DNA of 64,000 nucleotides from Kitasatospora cineracea (lineage in GTDB: Bacteria > Actinomycetota > Actinomycetes > Streptomycetales > Streptomycetaceae). The stretch spans positions 1,922,001-1,986,000 of the forward strand of contig NZ_RJVJ01000001.1 in assembly GCF_003751605.1 (NCBI RefSeq), read 5' to 3'. Below the pieces are notes generated by a model. It had not been told where the DNA came from and did no database searches. It saw only the letters and a program-made list of their open reading frames with translations. Positions 51,761 through 60,181 of this stretch are shown here, piece after piece; the first letter of the stretch is position 1, and each line of letters starts with the position of its first letter. The position numbers were made by a program, and so were the translations under genes.

Positions 51761-53116
51761 GTGACCCAGCACCTCGTCCGCACGCCCCGCCGGGAGCCGC
51801 GCCGGCCCGCGCCCGCTCCCGTCGCCCCCGTGTCCGCGTCCGCCGCCCAGGCCCGGGCCCGCCGGCCGCGCCGGATCGCCATGCTGAGCGTCCACACCTC
51901 GCCGCTGCACCAGCCCGGCACGGGGGACGCCGGCGGCATGAACGTGTACATCGTGGAGCTGGCCAAGCGCCTCGCCGAGCTGGACATCGAGGTCGAGGTC
52001 TTCACCCGCGCCGTCAGCTCGGACGACGCCCCCACCGTCGAGCTCGCCCCCGGCGTCCTGGTCCGGCACGTCACCGCCGGGCCGTACGAGGGCCTGTTCA
52101 AGGAGGACCTGCCGGCCCAGCTGTGCGCCTTCACACACGGCGTGCTGCGCACCGAGGCCGGGCACCGCCCCGGCTACTACGACCTGGTGCACTCGCACTA
52201 CTGGCTGTCCGGCCAGGTCGGCTGGCTGGCCGCCGAGCGCTGGGGCGTCCCGCTGGTGCACACCATGCACACCATGGCCAAGGTCAAGAACGCGGCCCTC
52301 GCCGAGGGCGACACCCCGGAGCCCGCCGCCCGGGTGATCGGCGAGACCCAGGTGGTCGGCGCCGCCGACCGGCTGATCGCCAACACCGCGGAGGAGGCCG
52401 CCGAGCTGGCCCACCACTACGCGGCCCGCCCCGACCAGCTCGCCGTCGTCCACCCCGGCGTCAACCTCGACGTCTTCCGCCCCGACGGCCCCGCCTCCCG
52501 GGCCGCCGCCCGGGACCGGCTCGGCCTGCCGCAGGACGCGGCGGTCCTGCTCTTCGCCGGCCGGATACAGCCGCTCAAGGCACCCGACGTCCTGCTCAAG
52601 GCCGTCGCCCGGCTGCTCGACCGCCACCCCGGCCTGCGCGAGCGCCTGGTCGTCCCGGTGGTCGGCGGCCCCTCCGGCACCGGCCTGGCCCGCCCCGAGA
52701 GCCTGCACAAGCTCGCCGCCCAGCTCGGCATCGGCGACGTGGTCCGCTTCCACCCCCCGGTCGACCAGCGCACCCTCGCCGACTGGTACCGCGCCGCCAC
52801 CGCCCTGGTGATGCCCTCGCACAGCGAGTCCTTCGGCCTGGTCGCCCTGGAGGCCCAGGCCTGCGGCACCCCCGTGGTCGCCGCCGCCGTCGGCGGCCTC
52901 CCGGTCGCCGTCCGGGACGGCCGCACCGGCACCCTCGTCCCCGGCCACGACCCCGACGCCTGGGCCCGCGCCCTGCACCCCTACGTCACCGACCCCGCCC
53001 TCACCCCCACCCGCGGCGCCGCCGCCGCCCGGCACGCCGCCGCCTTCGGCTGGCTCACCGCGGCCGCCGCCACCGCCGAGGTCTACACCGGGGCGATGTC
53101 CGCCGCCCGGGCCTGA
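51761..53116 (+). CDS. mshA: D-inositol-3-phosphate glycosyltransferase MshA (mycothiol biosynthesis step 1)
   Basis: The 451-residue GT4 enzyme has the MshA fingerprint [20 protein letters not shown] near its start, [26 protein letters not shown] and the C-terminal donor site [19 protein letters not shown]. MshA joins GlcNAc from UDP-GlcNAc to inositol-3-phosphate, the first step toward mycothiol. The N-terminal 45 residues are an unstructured Arg/Pro/Ala-rich extension. GTG at 51761 with an AGGGAG about ten bases upstream. Confidence 0.97.
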   Translation: MTQHLVRTPRREPRRPAPAPVAPVSASAAQARARRPRRIAMLSVHTSPLHQPGTGDAGGMNVYIVELAKRLAELDIEVEVFTRAVSSDDAPTVELAPGVLVRHVTAGPYEGLFKEDLPAQLCAFTHGVLRTEAGHRPGYYDLVHSHYWLSGQVGWLAAERWGVPLVHTMHTMAKVKNAALAEGDTPEPAARVIGETQVVGAADRLIANTAEEAAELAHHYAARPDQLAVVHPGVNLDVFRPDGPASRAAARDRLGLPQDAAVLLFAGRIQPLKAPDVLLKAVARLLDRHPGLRERLVVPVVGGPSGTGLARPESLHKLAAQLGIGDVVRFHPPVDQRTLADWYRAATALVMPSHSESFGLVALEAQACGTPVVAAAVGGLPVAVRDGRTGTLVPGHDPDAWARALHPYVTDPALTPTRGAAAARHAAAFGWLTAAAATAEVYTGAMSAARA

Positions 53117-53192
53117 GCCCCGCCCGCCCCCCCGGCGGGGCGTGACCGGGCAGACACCCGGCCCGCGCCGCCGGGCCGCTAGCGTGGGGCCC

Positions 53193-53771
53193 ATGGCAGC
53201 CAAGGACGACGCACTCACCCTCCTGCACGCCGCGCTCGACCAGGCCGGGGTGGCCTGGGAGCCGGCCGCCGCCGACCCGTACACCGTGGTCGCCGCGCTG
53301 CCCGGCACGCGGAAGCTCTCCACGGCCTGCGCGCTGCGGGTCGGCGACCACACGCTGTCGGTGAACGCCTTCGTGATCCGGCGGCCGGACGAGAACCACG
53401 CGGAGTTCCATCGTTGGCTGCTGGAGCGCAACACGAGGATGTTCGGGGTCGCGTACGCGGTCGACCGGCTCGGCGACGTCTACCTGGCGGGCCGGCTCCC
53501 GCTGGAGGCGGTGACCCCGGACGCGGTGGACCGGCTGCTGGGCAGCGTGCTGGAGAACGCCGACGAGCCGTTCAACACCCTGCTGGAGCTCGGTTTCGCC
53601 ACCGCGATCCGGCGCGAGTGGGAGTGGCGGACCAAGCGCGGCGAGTCCACCCGCAACCTCGCGGCGTTCGCGCACCTGGCGAGCACGGCCGACCCCTCGG
53701 CGGACGGGACCGCCCCCGCGGCGGACGGGACCGCCCCCTCGACGGGCGAGACCCCTCCCGCCGGAGCCTGA
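53193..53771 (+). CDS. YbjN-domain protein
   Basis: The 192-residue protein has a YbjN/type III secretion chaperone-like fold (TRKLSTACALRVGDHTLSVN, FHRWLLERNTRMFGVAYAVD, GDVYLAGRLPLEAVT). The C-terminal 25 residues are a low-complexity tail with ADGTAP repeats. The family is conserved beside mshA in streptomycetes. Biochemical role unknown. A -10-like TAGCGT (53180-53185) seven bases before the ATG suggests leaderless translation. Confidence 0.88.
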   Translation: MAAKDDALTLLHAALDQAGVAWEPAAADPYTVVAALPGTRKLSTACALRVGDHTLSVNAFVIRRPDENHAEFHRWLLERNTRMFGVAYAVDRLGDVYLAGRLPLEAVTPDAVDRLLGSVLENADEPFNTLLELGFATAIRREWEWRTKRGESTRNLAAFAHLASTADPSADGTAPAADGTAPSTGETPPAGA

Positions 53772-53802
53772 GCCCGGTATCCTCCCGGCCGGGGAGGAAA
53801 CC

Positions 53803-54300
53803 ATGGACACCGAATTCGCCGGAACCGCCGAATCCGCCGCCGCACAAAGGAAGTTGGCCTGGCTGGAGATCGAACTCGCGGCGGAGCTGAAGGAACGCCG
53901 ACGCCGCCGCGACTGGGACCGGCGGCGGGCGCTCACCCTGCAACTGGCCACCGTCAGCCTGTCCGCGCTGGTCACCGTGCTGCTCGGCCTGAAGGTCGGC
54001 GAACCCGCGGCCAGCCGACTGGCCGACCTCGCGCTGGTGGCCGGCGCACTGGTCACGGTGCTGGCCGCCTGGGCGGCGTTCTTCGGGTACCGCACGCTGT
54101 GGATCCAACGCGCCGACACCGTGCACCGGTTGAACTCGCTGCGCCGCCGCCTCGGCCTGCTGAAGGCCGAGTACGGCGACACGGTGCCGGAGGCGGCCCG
54201 GCTGACACCGCTGATCGACGAGTACCAGGCGATCCTGGAGGACGACCACGACTCCTGGGTCCGGCTGCGACAGAGCGAAGCGGGCGGCGCGGCCGGCTGA
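53803..54300 (+). CDS. Two-TM protein with SLATT/DUF4231-like layout
   Basis: The 165-residue protein starts after GGGGAGGAAACC. A helical charged N-terminus (WLEIELAAELKERRRRRDWD) is followed by two TM helices (LATVSLSALVTVLLGLK and LVAGALVTVLAAWAAFFGY), then a helical C-terminus (TVHRLNSLRRRLGLLKAEYG) rich in Arg and Leu. This is like SLATT-type proteins (two TM helices with long cytoplasmic helices), a group linked to nucleotide-triggered immune systems. The match is by topology only. Upstream genes are housekeeping. Confidence 0.6.
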   Translation: MDTEFAGTAESAAAQRKLAWLEIELAAELKERRRRRDWDRRRALTLQLATVSLSALVTVLLGLKVGEPAASRLADLALVAGALVTVLAAWAAFFGYRTLWIQRADTVHRLNSLRRRLGLLKAEYGDTVPEAARLTPLIDEYQAILEDDHDSWVRLRQSEAGGAAG

Positions 54301-54307
54301 CGGACCG

Positions 54308-54604
54308 TCAGTCGCGGAGCGGGGCCGGGTGGTGGACTTCGCTCCAGACGATCTCGCGGGCGAGGCCGTTGTTGCGGAAGGCGGGGGAGTAGCTGTGTCC
54401 CCAGCGGTCGCCGAGGGCGAGCGCGGCGAGTGCGGCGAGTGCGGCGAGGACGGTCGGTGGGTCGTAGGGTCCGTCGGGCCGGATGGCGGAGAGTTCGATC
54501 CGGAAGCCGTCGGCGATGGTGGTCAGCCGGGCCTCCCCGCCGCCGCCGGCCCGGGAGAGCCGCTCGGCGATCTCCCAAGTCCGTTGCCGCAACGCGTCGT
54601 TCAC
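54308..54604 (-). CDS. Small protein of unknown function, coupled to a frameshifted gene
   Basis: The 98-residue product starts with a GTG that overlaps the stop of the upstream ORF by 4 bp (GTGA). Sequence features: NDALRQRTWEIAERLSRAGG, IELSAIRPDGPYDPPTVL and the aromatic end WGHSYSPAFRNNGLAREIVW. No family recognised. As it depends on translation of the upstream ORF, the frameshift there may affect it. Confidence 0.6.
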   Translation of the reverse strand: MNDALRQRTWEIAERLSRAGGGGEARLTTIADGFRIELSAIRPDGPYDPPTVLAALAALAALALGDRWGHSYSPAFRNNGLAREIVWSEVHHPAPLRD

Positions 54605-55049
54605 GAGGCGGCGCCCAGGTCCGCGCAGGTGGGATGGCTCACCGCGCCCCGGCCCACCGACCAGGGCGCGCCCCCGTCCGCCGGCACCGGCACCAGGGCG
54701 CCCCGCCCGTCGACGTGGGAGAACCCGCCCAGCCGCCCGCTCCCCGTGTCGACCAGCAACTCCCCCTGCCCGTAAGACCGGACGGACCCGGCGATCTCGG
54801 CGAACTCCCCGCCGCGCACGGCCCGCACGTAGGGCGCGCCCGCCCACACCAGCGTCGCCAACTCGCCCGCCACCTCCGGAGCGACACCGCCCAACTGCAC
54901 CAGGTGCGCGCCGGTGACGCTCCGCTCCACCCCCAGCGAGGGCAGCCTGAGGCCCGCCGAGCCGAGGGCGTCCCGGAGGCCGTCGCACACCTTGCGCGCG
55001 CGAAAGCCCGGTCCTGCCGCTCCAGCCGGTCCAGCGGGGAGTTCCCCAT
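54601..55049 (-). pseudogene. Frameshifted gene of unknown function (GC-dinucleotide run)
   Basis: A start Met at 55049 gives MGNSPLDRLERQDRAFAR, which then runs out of frame. The other frame, continuing as KVCDGLRDALGSAGLRLPSL and open to 54601, is the natural sequel: together they match a common actinomycete pattern (DRAF-x-ARKV-x-LRDAL-x-AG-x-LPSLG) as I recall it. The shift lies at a (GC)4 run just before AAG GTG (about 54993-55000), where three GC units would keep the frame. Either real decay, slippage, or a sequencing error. The second part could alternatively start at GTG 54990 without a ribosome site. Confidence 0.65.
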
Positions 55050-55087
55050 CGCGGCGAGATCTGACCGCGCATCACTCGGTGCCGAAC

Positions 55088-55117
55088 GAGGCCCCCTCCC
55101 GCGCGGGAGGGGGCCTC
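55088..55117. terminator. Perfect 30-bp palindromic terminator
   Basis: 15-bp stem GAGGCCCCCTCCCGC (55088-55102) with 55103-55117, downstream of the minus-strand MFS gene (ends 55150) and just upstream of the frameshifted gene. Confidence 0.8.
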
Positions 55118-55149
55118 TGGGCAATCCGTCCGTTCGGCCGGTCGGAGCG

Positions 55150-56409
55150 TCAGGCCGCCGTCTCCACCGGGGTGGGGAGGGACGGTTCGTCGGCCGTCGG
55201 GGGTTCGGGGCGGTGGCGGCCAAGGAGGACGAAGGCGGCGGCGGCCAGGGTGCCGGCGGCCGCGCAGCCGCCCCACAGGGCCCAGCTGCCCGCGTACTGG
55301 AGCAGCAGGCCGCCGCCCAGCGGTCCGGCGAACGAGGCCAGCGACCAGGAGAGCGAGTAGACGCCCTGGTAGCGGCCGCGGGCCCGGGCGGGGGAGTGTT
55401 CGGCGACCAGCGCCATCATGGTGGGCGCGGTGACGATCTCGCCGATCGTCCAGATCGCCACCGTCAGCGCGTACAGCGCGGCGGACGAGCCGGCCAGCGC
55501 GGTCAGGCCGAAGCCCCAGCCGGTCAGCAGCGCGCCCGCGACCAGCAGGGCGGTCCGGTCGCGGCCCTCCATCAGCCGGGTGAGCGGGAGTTGGAGCAGC
55601 ACGATGAGCACCCCGTTCAGGCTGATCACCAGGCCGAACTGGGCGGCCGAGAGGCCGTGCCGGCCCATGTCGACCGGCAGTGTGGTGGAGCCCTGCTGGA
55701 CGACCAGGGCCAGCAGCAGGTTCACCGCGACCACGGCCATGAACGGGCCGTCCCGGAACACCGTGCCCAGTCCGACCCGGGGCGCGTCCGCGGCCGGGGC
55801 GGCCTTCGGCTCGGGGTGGGTCTCCGGGACCTTCACGAACACCACCACCGCGCACAGCAGGGTGGTCACCGCGTCCAGCAGGAACAGCGTCAGGTAGCCG
55901 TGCACGGCGATCAGTCCGGCCACCGCGGCGGAGGCGCCGAAGCCGATGTTGATCGCCCAGTAGTTCAGCGCGTACGCCCGGACCCGGTCCGCGGCCGGCA
56001 CCAGGTCGGCGATCATCGCGCTCACCGCCGGGCGGGACGCGTTGCTCGCCAGGCCGACCAGGAAGGCCACCGCGGCGATCGCCACCGGGCCGTCGGTGAA
56101 CCCGAGCACCGCGGTGAACAGCGCCGTCGCCAACTGCGCGGCCAGCAGCGTCGGACGGCGCCCCAGCCGGTCGGTCAGCACGCCCGCGCCGATCGAGGCC
56201 ACCGCCGAGCCGAGCCCGAACAGCGAGGCCACCAGGCCCGCGTACGCCGCCGAGTAGCCGCGCTCGTGGGTGAGGTACATCGCCAGGAAGGTGACCACGA
56301 AGCCGCCGAGGCGGTTCACCAGGGTGGACGTCCACAGCCACCAGAACTGGCGGGGGAGCCCGCCGCCCGCTCTGCGTGCTTCGGCGGCCAGACGGGCGGC
56401 GAGGGGCAT
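55150..56409 (-). CDS. MFS transporter, 12 TM helices
   Basis: The 419-residue protein has the motif A (GVLTDRLGRRPTLL) between TM2 and TM3, and a long cytoplasmic central loop (about 190-215, VPETHPEPKAAPAADAPRVG). It begins with an Arg/Ala-rich stretch and WWLWTSTLVNRLGGFV. It is a typical drug/metabolite exporter. Substrate unknown. GGGAG ribosome site. An MFS gene is commonly found between mshA and gpmA in this genus group. Confidence 0.9.
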   Translation of the reverse strand: MPLAARLAAEARRAGGGLPRQFWWLWTSTLVNRLGGFVVTFLAMYLTHERGYSAAYAGLVASLFGLGSAVASIGAGVLTDRLGRRPTLLAAQLATALFTAVLGFTDGPVAIAAVAFLVGLASNASRPAVSAMIADLVPAADRVRAYALNYWAINIGFGASAAVAGLIAVHGYLTLFLLDAVTTLLCAVVVFVKVPETHPEPKAAPAADAPRVGLGTVFRDGPFMAVVAVNLLLALVVQQGSTTLPVDMGRHGLSAAQFGLVISLNGVLIVLLQLPLTRLMEGRDRTALLVAGALLTGWGFGLTALAGSSAALYALTVAIWTIGEIVTAPTMMALVAEHSPARARGRYQGVYSLSWSLASFAGPLGGGLLLQYAGSWALWGGCAAAGTLAAAAFVLLGRHRPEPPTADEPSLPTPVETAA

Positions 56410-56566
56410 GGTGCGGCTCCCGGGCGGTACGGCCCCGGACGGCCGCGGGCAGGGTGGGGCGGCCGCCGGAGGGCAGGGTGGAACGACAGGATCGGTAAGA
56501 ACCGAAGAGGATGCGCGAACATTACCTCCGGAATGGACGGCCGAGCGATCGGATTTGGCCCTCGAC

Positions 56567-56579
56567 TAGGCTTGGCCCC
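56567..56579 (+). promoter_or_regulatory. -10 element of a leaderless gpmA promoter
   Basis: TAGGCT (56567-56572) seven bases before the ATG at 56580, no ribosome site in between, so transcription likely begins at or next to the start codon. No clear -35. Confidence 0.55.
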
Positions 56580-57338
56580 ATGGCTGACACGACCTATCGC
56601 TTGATCCTGCTCCGCCACGGCGAGAGCCAGTGGAACCAGAAGAACCTGTTCACCGGTTGGGTCGACGTCGACCTCAACGAGAAGGGCGAGAAGGAGGCCG
56701 CCCGCGGCGGCGAACTCCTGCTCGCCGAGGGCCTGCTGCCGGACGTGCTGCACACCTCGCTGCTGCGCCGCGCCATCCGCACCTCGCAGATCGCCCTCGA
56801 CAAGGCCGACCGCCACTGGATCCCGGTCCGCCGCAGCTGGCGCCTGAACGAGCGCCACTACGGCGCCCTGCAGGGCAAGGACAAGGCCCAGACCCTGGCC
56901 GAGTTCGGCGAGGAGCAGTTCCAGCTCTGGCGCCGCTCCTACGACACCCCGCCGCCGGCCCTCGCCGACGACGCCGAGTACTCCCAGGCCGGCGACGCCC
57001 GCTACGCCGAGATCCCGTCCGAGCTGCGCCCGAACACCGAGTGCCTCAAGGACGTCGTCGACCGGATGCTCCCCTACTGGTACGACGCCATCGTGCCGGA
57101 CCTCGCGGCGGGCAACACCGTCCTGGTCACCGCCCACGGCAACAGCCTGCGCGCCCTGGTCAAGCACCTCGACGGCATCTCCGACGAGGCCATCGCCGGC
57201 CTCAACATCCCCACCGGCATCCCGCTCGTCTACGAGCTCGACGCCGACTTCAAGCCGGTCACCCCCGGTGGCCGCTACCTCGACCCGGAGGCTGCCGCGG
57301 CCGCCATCGAGGCCGTGAAGAACCAGGGCAAGAAGTAA
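56580..57338 (+). CDS. gpmA: 2,3-bisphosphoglycerate-dependent phosphoglycerate mutase
   Basis: The 252-residue protein has the phospho-His motif [10 protein letters not shown] (His13), [28 protein letters not shown] (Glu) and the second His in [14 protein letters not shown]. It converts 3-phosphoglycerate and 2-phosphoglycerate in glycolysis and gluconeogenesis. The length is as expected. It is probably transcribed leaderless. Confidence 0.97.
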   Translation: MADTTYRLILLRHGESQWNQKNLFTGWVDVDLNEKGEKEAARGGELLLAEGLLPDVLHTSLLRRAIRTSQIALDKADRHWIPVRRSWRLNERHYGALQGKDKAQTLAEFGEEQFQLWRRSYDTPPPALADDAEYSQAGDARYAEIPSELRPNTECLKDVVDRMLPYWYDAIVPDLAAGNTVLVTAHGNSLRALVKHLDGISDEAIAGLNIPTGIPLVYELDADFKPVTPGGRYLDPEAAAAAIEAVKNQGKK

Positions 57339-57364
57339 CACCCCTTCCCGCCCTCACCCCCTCT

Positions 57365-57407
57365 CAGCCCCCTGCCCGGCGCAACGACGCCCCGGCCCAG
57401 GGGGCTG
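57365..57407 (+). terminator. Hairpin terminator after gpmA
   Basis: CAGCCCCCTG (57365-57374) pairs perfectly with CAGGGGGCTG (57398-57407), 23-nt loop, 26 bp after the gpmA stop. Confidence 0.65.
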
Positions 57408-57488
57408 TCCCGTTCCCGCGCCGCCGCCGTGCCCCACCGCCGCCGTCTCCCCACTGCCGCCGTGTCCCCACCGCCCCCGGAGGCTCCC

Positions 57489-58034
57489 GTGCACGCCCCG
57501 CTCACCCGCCCCGACCGCCTGTGGACCGCCGCGGAGGTGCTGGCCTCGCCCTGCCCGGTGCCGGCCGAACCCGGCGTCTACGGCTGGCACTTCACCGCCG
57601 CCCCGCACCCGGCGCTGCCGGTCGGCCGACTGCTGTACACCGGGATCGCGCCCCGCCGGATGCCGCCGGGGAGGCCCAGTCGGCAGCACCTGCGCAAGCG
57701 GATCCGCTACCACTACCGGGGCAACGCGGCCGGTTCGACGCTCCGCTACAGCCTCGGCTGCCTGCTCGGCCTGGAGCTGCGCCGGGTGAGCGAGCGGGGC
57801 CGGCTGACCTTCGGCCGGGCCGGCGAGGCGGAGTTGAGCGGGTGGATGGCGGAGCACGCCCGGGTGTGCTGGACGGTCCGGCCGGAGCCCTGGGACCTGG
57901 AGTCGCAGCTGATCGCCGCCCTCGACCTGCCGCTCAACCTGGCGGGCAACGAGGGCGGCGGCTTCCACGGCGACCTGGCGGGCCTGCGGCGGGCGGCCCG
58001 GCTCCGGGCGCACGAGCTGCCGGTCGCCGAGTGA
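57489..58034 (+). CDS. GIY-YIG-type protein
   Basis: The 181-residue product starts at GTG after CCGGAGG. The pattern PGVYGWHF...RLLYTGIAPR...LRKRIRYHYRGNAAGSTLRY resembles the GIY-YIG nuclease core (G-V-Y, then L-Y-T-G-I, Arg, and the later Asn near LNLAGN). Similar proteins in streptomycetes are annotated as GIY-YIG family. Activity is unproven, as the second motif reads YTG not YIG. A tract of CCGCCGCCGT-type repeats lies just upstream (57418-57478). Confidence 0.78.
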   Translation: MHAPLTRPDRLWTAAEVLASPCPVPAEPGVYGWHFTAAPHPALPVGRLLYTGIAPRRMPPGRPSRQHLRKRIRYHYRGNAAGSTLRYSLGCLLGLELRRVSERGRLTFGRAGEAELSGWMAEHARVCWTVRPEPWDLESQLIAALDLPLNLAGNEGGGFHGDLAGLRRAARLRAHELPVAE

Positions 58035-58083
58035 GCCGTCGGCTCGTCAACCAGCTTGCGGCAAAGCTTCGTTAAGGTTCCTG

Positions 58084-58127
58084 AATGGTTCAGACCATTG
58101 ACGGGGGGAAGGCGCGGCTTCTAGCGT
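58084..58127 (+). promoter_or_regulatory. DasR-type (dre) site overlapping the promoter of the LPMO gene
   Basis: AATGGTTCAGACCATT (58084-58099) is a palindrome with outer arms AATGGT/ACCATT, close to the streptomycete dre consensus ACTGGTCTAGACCAGT. It overlaps a -35 TTGACG (58098-58103), followed after 18 bp by -10 TAGCGT (58122-58127). DasR represses chitin and GlcNAc genes until glucosamine-6-phosphate is present, which fits the function of the gene it precedes. Confidence 0.78.
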
Positions 58128-58230
58128 GGAAGCACTGTCGGCGCGGGCATGACAATCTTGGTCGCCCCCCACGCGGCCCCTTTCGCGTGTCCGCGGTCGT
58201 GTACTCCATCCACCCCCACGGAGGAGCACC

Positions 58231-58821
58231 ATGCGCAAGCGCAACATCCTGGCGGTCGGCTTCGTGGCCGCCGCAGCGGTCCTGGCCACCGCGATCCCGG
58301 CCAGTTCGCACGGGTACATCACCACGCCGCCCAGCCGGGCGGGGCTGTGCGGTGCCGGTGTGGTGAAGAAGTGCGGGCAGATCCAGTGGGAGCCGCAGAG
58401 CGTCGAGGGCCCCAAGGGCTTCCCGGCCTCCGGGCCCGCCGACGGCACGCTGTGCGCCGGGGCGGACTCGCGCTGGGCGCCGCTGGACGACCCGCGCGGC
58501 GGAGCCTGGCCGACCACCAAGGTGACCGCCGGGCAGCAGCTCACGCTGACCTGGAGCATCGAGGCGCGGCACGCCACCACGTCGTTCCGGTACTTCCTCA
58601 CCAAGCCGGGCTACGACGCCACCACCAAGATCACCAGGTCGAACCTGAACCTGACCCCGTTCCTGACCGTGCCGATGGGCGGCAAGCAGCCCCCGGCCAC
58701 GCTCAGCCACACCGCGACACTGCCCTCCGGGCTGACCGGCCACCAGGTGATCCTGGCGGTCTGGGACATCGCGGACACCGGCAACGCCTTCTACCAGTGC
58801 ATGGACGTCAACTTCTCCTGA
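58231..58821 (+). CDS. Secreted lytic polysaccharide monooxygenase (AA10), chitin-active type
   Basis: The 196-residue protein has a Sec signal peptide cut after ASS, leaving His27 as mature residue 1 (HGYITTPPSRAGLC). With His114 (EARHATT) this gives the copper histidine brace. Cysteines (4) fit two disulfides. WDIADTGNAFYQCMDVNFS is the AA10 end. It is a single-domain enzyme, without a carbohydrate-binding module. It oxidatively cleaves chitin (or possibly cellulose) chains. The GGAGGA ribosome site and the DasR-type promoter support chitin induction. Confidence 0.94.
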   Translation: MRKRNILAVGFVAAAAVLATAIPASSHGYITTPPSRAGLCGAGVVKKCGQIQWEPQSVEGPKGFPASGPADGTLCAGADSRWAPLDDPRGGAWPTTKVTAGQQLTLTWSIEARHATTSFRYFLTKPGYDATTKITRSNLNLTPFLTVPMGGKQPPATLSHTATLPSGLTGHQVILAVWDIADTGNAFYQCMDVNFS

Positions 58822-58843
58822 CGTCCGGGCGGGCGGGGCAGGA

Positions 58844-58878
58844 CGGCCGGGCACCCCTGCGGGAGGGGTGCCCGGCCG
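58844..58878. terminator. Bidirectional terminator between LPMO and Cys-rich peptide genes
   Basis: Perfect 15-bp stem CGGCCGGGCACCCCT (58844-58858) with 58864-58878, loop GCGGG, between convergent genes. Confidence 0.8.
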
Positions 58879-58893
58879 GCCGCCGTGCCGGGC

Positions 58894-59073
58894 TCAGTGG
58901 CCGCCGCAGCAGCCGCCGGTCGCGCCGCCGCACTGGCAGGGCGCGCCGGACTGGCAGCCGCAGCCGCAGCCGGGACCGCAGCCGCAGCCGGCGGCCAGCA
59001 CCGGCAGCAGCTTCGCCGCGGCCGGGGCGGCCGGGTGCGGCGGGGGAGTGGTCGGGGTGCCGGTCGTCTTCAT
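58894..59073 (-). CDS. Nine-cysteine Gly-rich small protein (metallothionein-like)
   Basis: The 59-residue ORF with a strong ribosome site (AGGAGGCAG) starts MKTTGTPTTPPPHP. The last 33 residues hold nine Cys in GCGCGP, GCGCGC, PCQC and GCCGGH patterns, and end in His. Such density suggests metal (copper or zinc) binding. It lacks the exact spacing of known bacterial metallothioneins (SmtA or MymT) as far as I can tell. It converges with the copper enzyme LPMO. Confidence 0.65.
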   Translation of the reverse strand: MKTTGTPTTPPPHPAAPAAAKLLPVLAAGCGCGPGCGCGCQSGAPCQCGGATGGCCGGH

Positions 59074-59222
59074 CGGGCTGCCTCCTCGTCCGGGCGGAGC
59101 CGGGCGAGCCGAAGCAGCCGCCCGTCCCTTCGAGTGAAACCCGGCGGTCGACGACACGTCAACGGGCGCGCGGGGGCTGGCGGTTCGGCCCCCGTGCGCC
59201 CCCCGACGGGTGCGGCGGCGGG

Positions 59223-59897
59223 CTACTCCGCGGGCTCCGCGGTGGCGATGAAGTCGGCCACGTGCTCGCCGGTGACCAGGTACACCACGCGCTTGGCGAC
59301 CGAGACCGCGTGGTCCGCGAAGCGCTCGTAGTAGCGGCCGACCAGGGTGACGTCCACCGCGGTCTCGATGCCGTGGTGCCAGCGGTCGTCCAGCAGGTGC
59401 GAGAACAGCTCGCGGTGCAGGGCGTCGATGGCGTCGTCGTCGGCCTCCAGCTCCAAGGCCTTGTCGACGTCCTTGGTGGCGATCACCAGGCCGGCCTTGG
59501 CGACCAGGCGCTGGGCGAGCTGCCCCATCTCCAGCACGATCGGGTGCAGGTCGTTCGGGACGGCGGTCTCCGGGTAGCGCAGCCGCGCGACCTTGGCGAC
59601 GTGCCGGGCCAGGTCGCCGCAGCGCTCCAGGTCGGCGCTCATCCGCAGCGAGGTGACCACGATGCGCAGGTCGGTGGCGACCGGCTGCTGGCGGGCCAGC
59701 AGGTCGATCGCGCGGTTCTCCAGGTCGTGGTGCAGGTCGTTGATCTTCTCGTCGGCGGCGATCACGCTCTCCGCCAGGGCCAGGTCCGCGTCCAGCAGGG
59801 CGGTGGTGGCCCGGCCCATCGCCGAGCCGACCAGGCGGGCCATCTCGACCAGGCTGTCGCTGATCGAGTCGAGTTCCTCGTGGTACGCGTCGCGCAT
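59223..59897 (-). CDS. phoU: Phosphate signalling regulator PhoU
   Basis: The 224-residue all-helical protein has two PhoU repeats, each with the metal-binding E(K/R)xxDxxH pattern region (ADEKINDLHHDLENRAIDLL and LHRELFSHLLDDRW), LERCGDLARHVAKVARL and YYERFADHAVSVAKRV. PhoU links the Pst phosphate transporter to the PhoR sensor kinase and blocks signalling when phosphate is plentiful. Divergent to phoR with PHO-box-like repeats between. Ribosome site GGAGGAGAAGAG. Confidence 0.96.
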   Translation of the reverse strand: MRDAYHEELDSISDSLVEMARLVGSAMGRATTALLDADLALAESVIAADEKINDLHHDLENRAIDLLARQQPVATDLRIVVTSLRMSADLERCGDLARHVAKVARLRYPETAVPNDLHPIVLEMGQLAQRLVAKAGLVIATKDVDKALELEADDDAIDALHRELFSHLLDDRWHHGIETAVDVTLVGRYYERFADHAVSVAKRVVYLVTGEHVADFIATAEPAE

Positions 59898-60078
59898 GCG
59901 CTCTTCTCCTCCAGTACCGGTGTCGGTGGCGGTGCCGACCGGACGTCCCGGACCGTCCGCCGGAGGGGCGGGGGTGCGGGCGGCCGCTGCTGGTGGCGCG
60001 AATGGTAGCCGCGTCACCGCCCACACGGGCTTGCCCGGCCCAGACTGAGCCGTTCGGGCGACCTCCCACGGCCTCTGC

Positions 60079-60111
60079 GGTGAATCGGCGGAATCCTGAA
60101 GGTGAATTCTC
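60079..60111 (-). promoter_or_regulatory. PHO-box-like direct repeats between phoU and phoR
   Basis: Read on the minus strand, ATTCACC occurs twice, as GGTGAAT at 60079-60085 and 60101-60107, 22 bp apart, i.e. two steps of the 11-bp unit that PhoP recognises (consensus GTTCACC). The middle unit (60090-60100) is degenerate. This matches autoregulation of phoU and phoRP by PhoP known in streptomycetes. Confidence 0.65.
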
Positions 60112-60181
60112 GGCAACGTCAGGCCGATGCCTTGATCGCACCCTTACGGAGTGCGCCCGAGCACCATTTACGCTGACTGGC

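Noticed and set aside
57418..57478. CCGCCGCCGT-type repeats as a possible CRISPR or regulatory array
   Set aside because: Units are short, uneven and without unique spacers. They look like simple GC slippage before the GIY-YIG gene.
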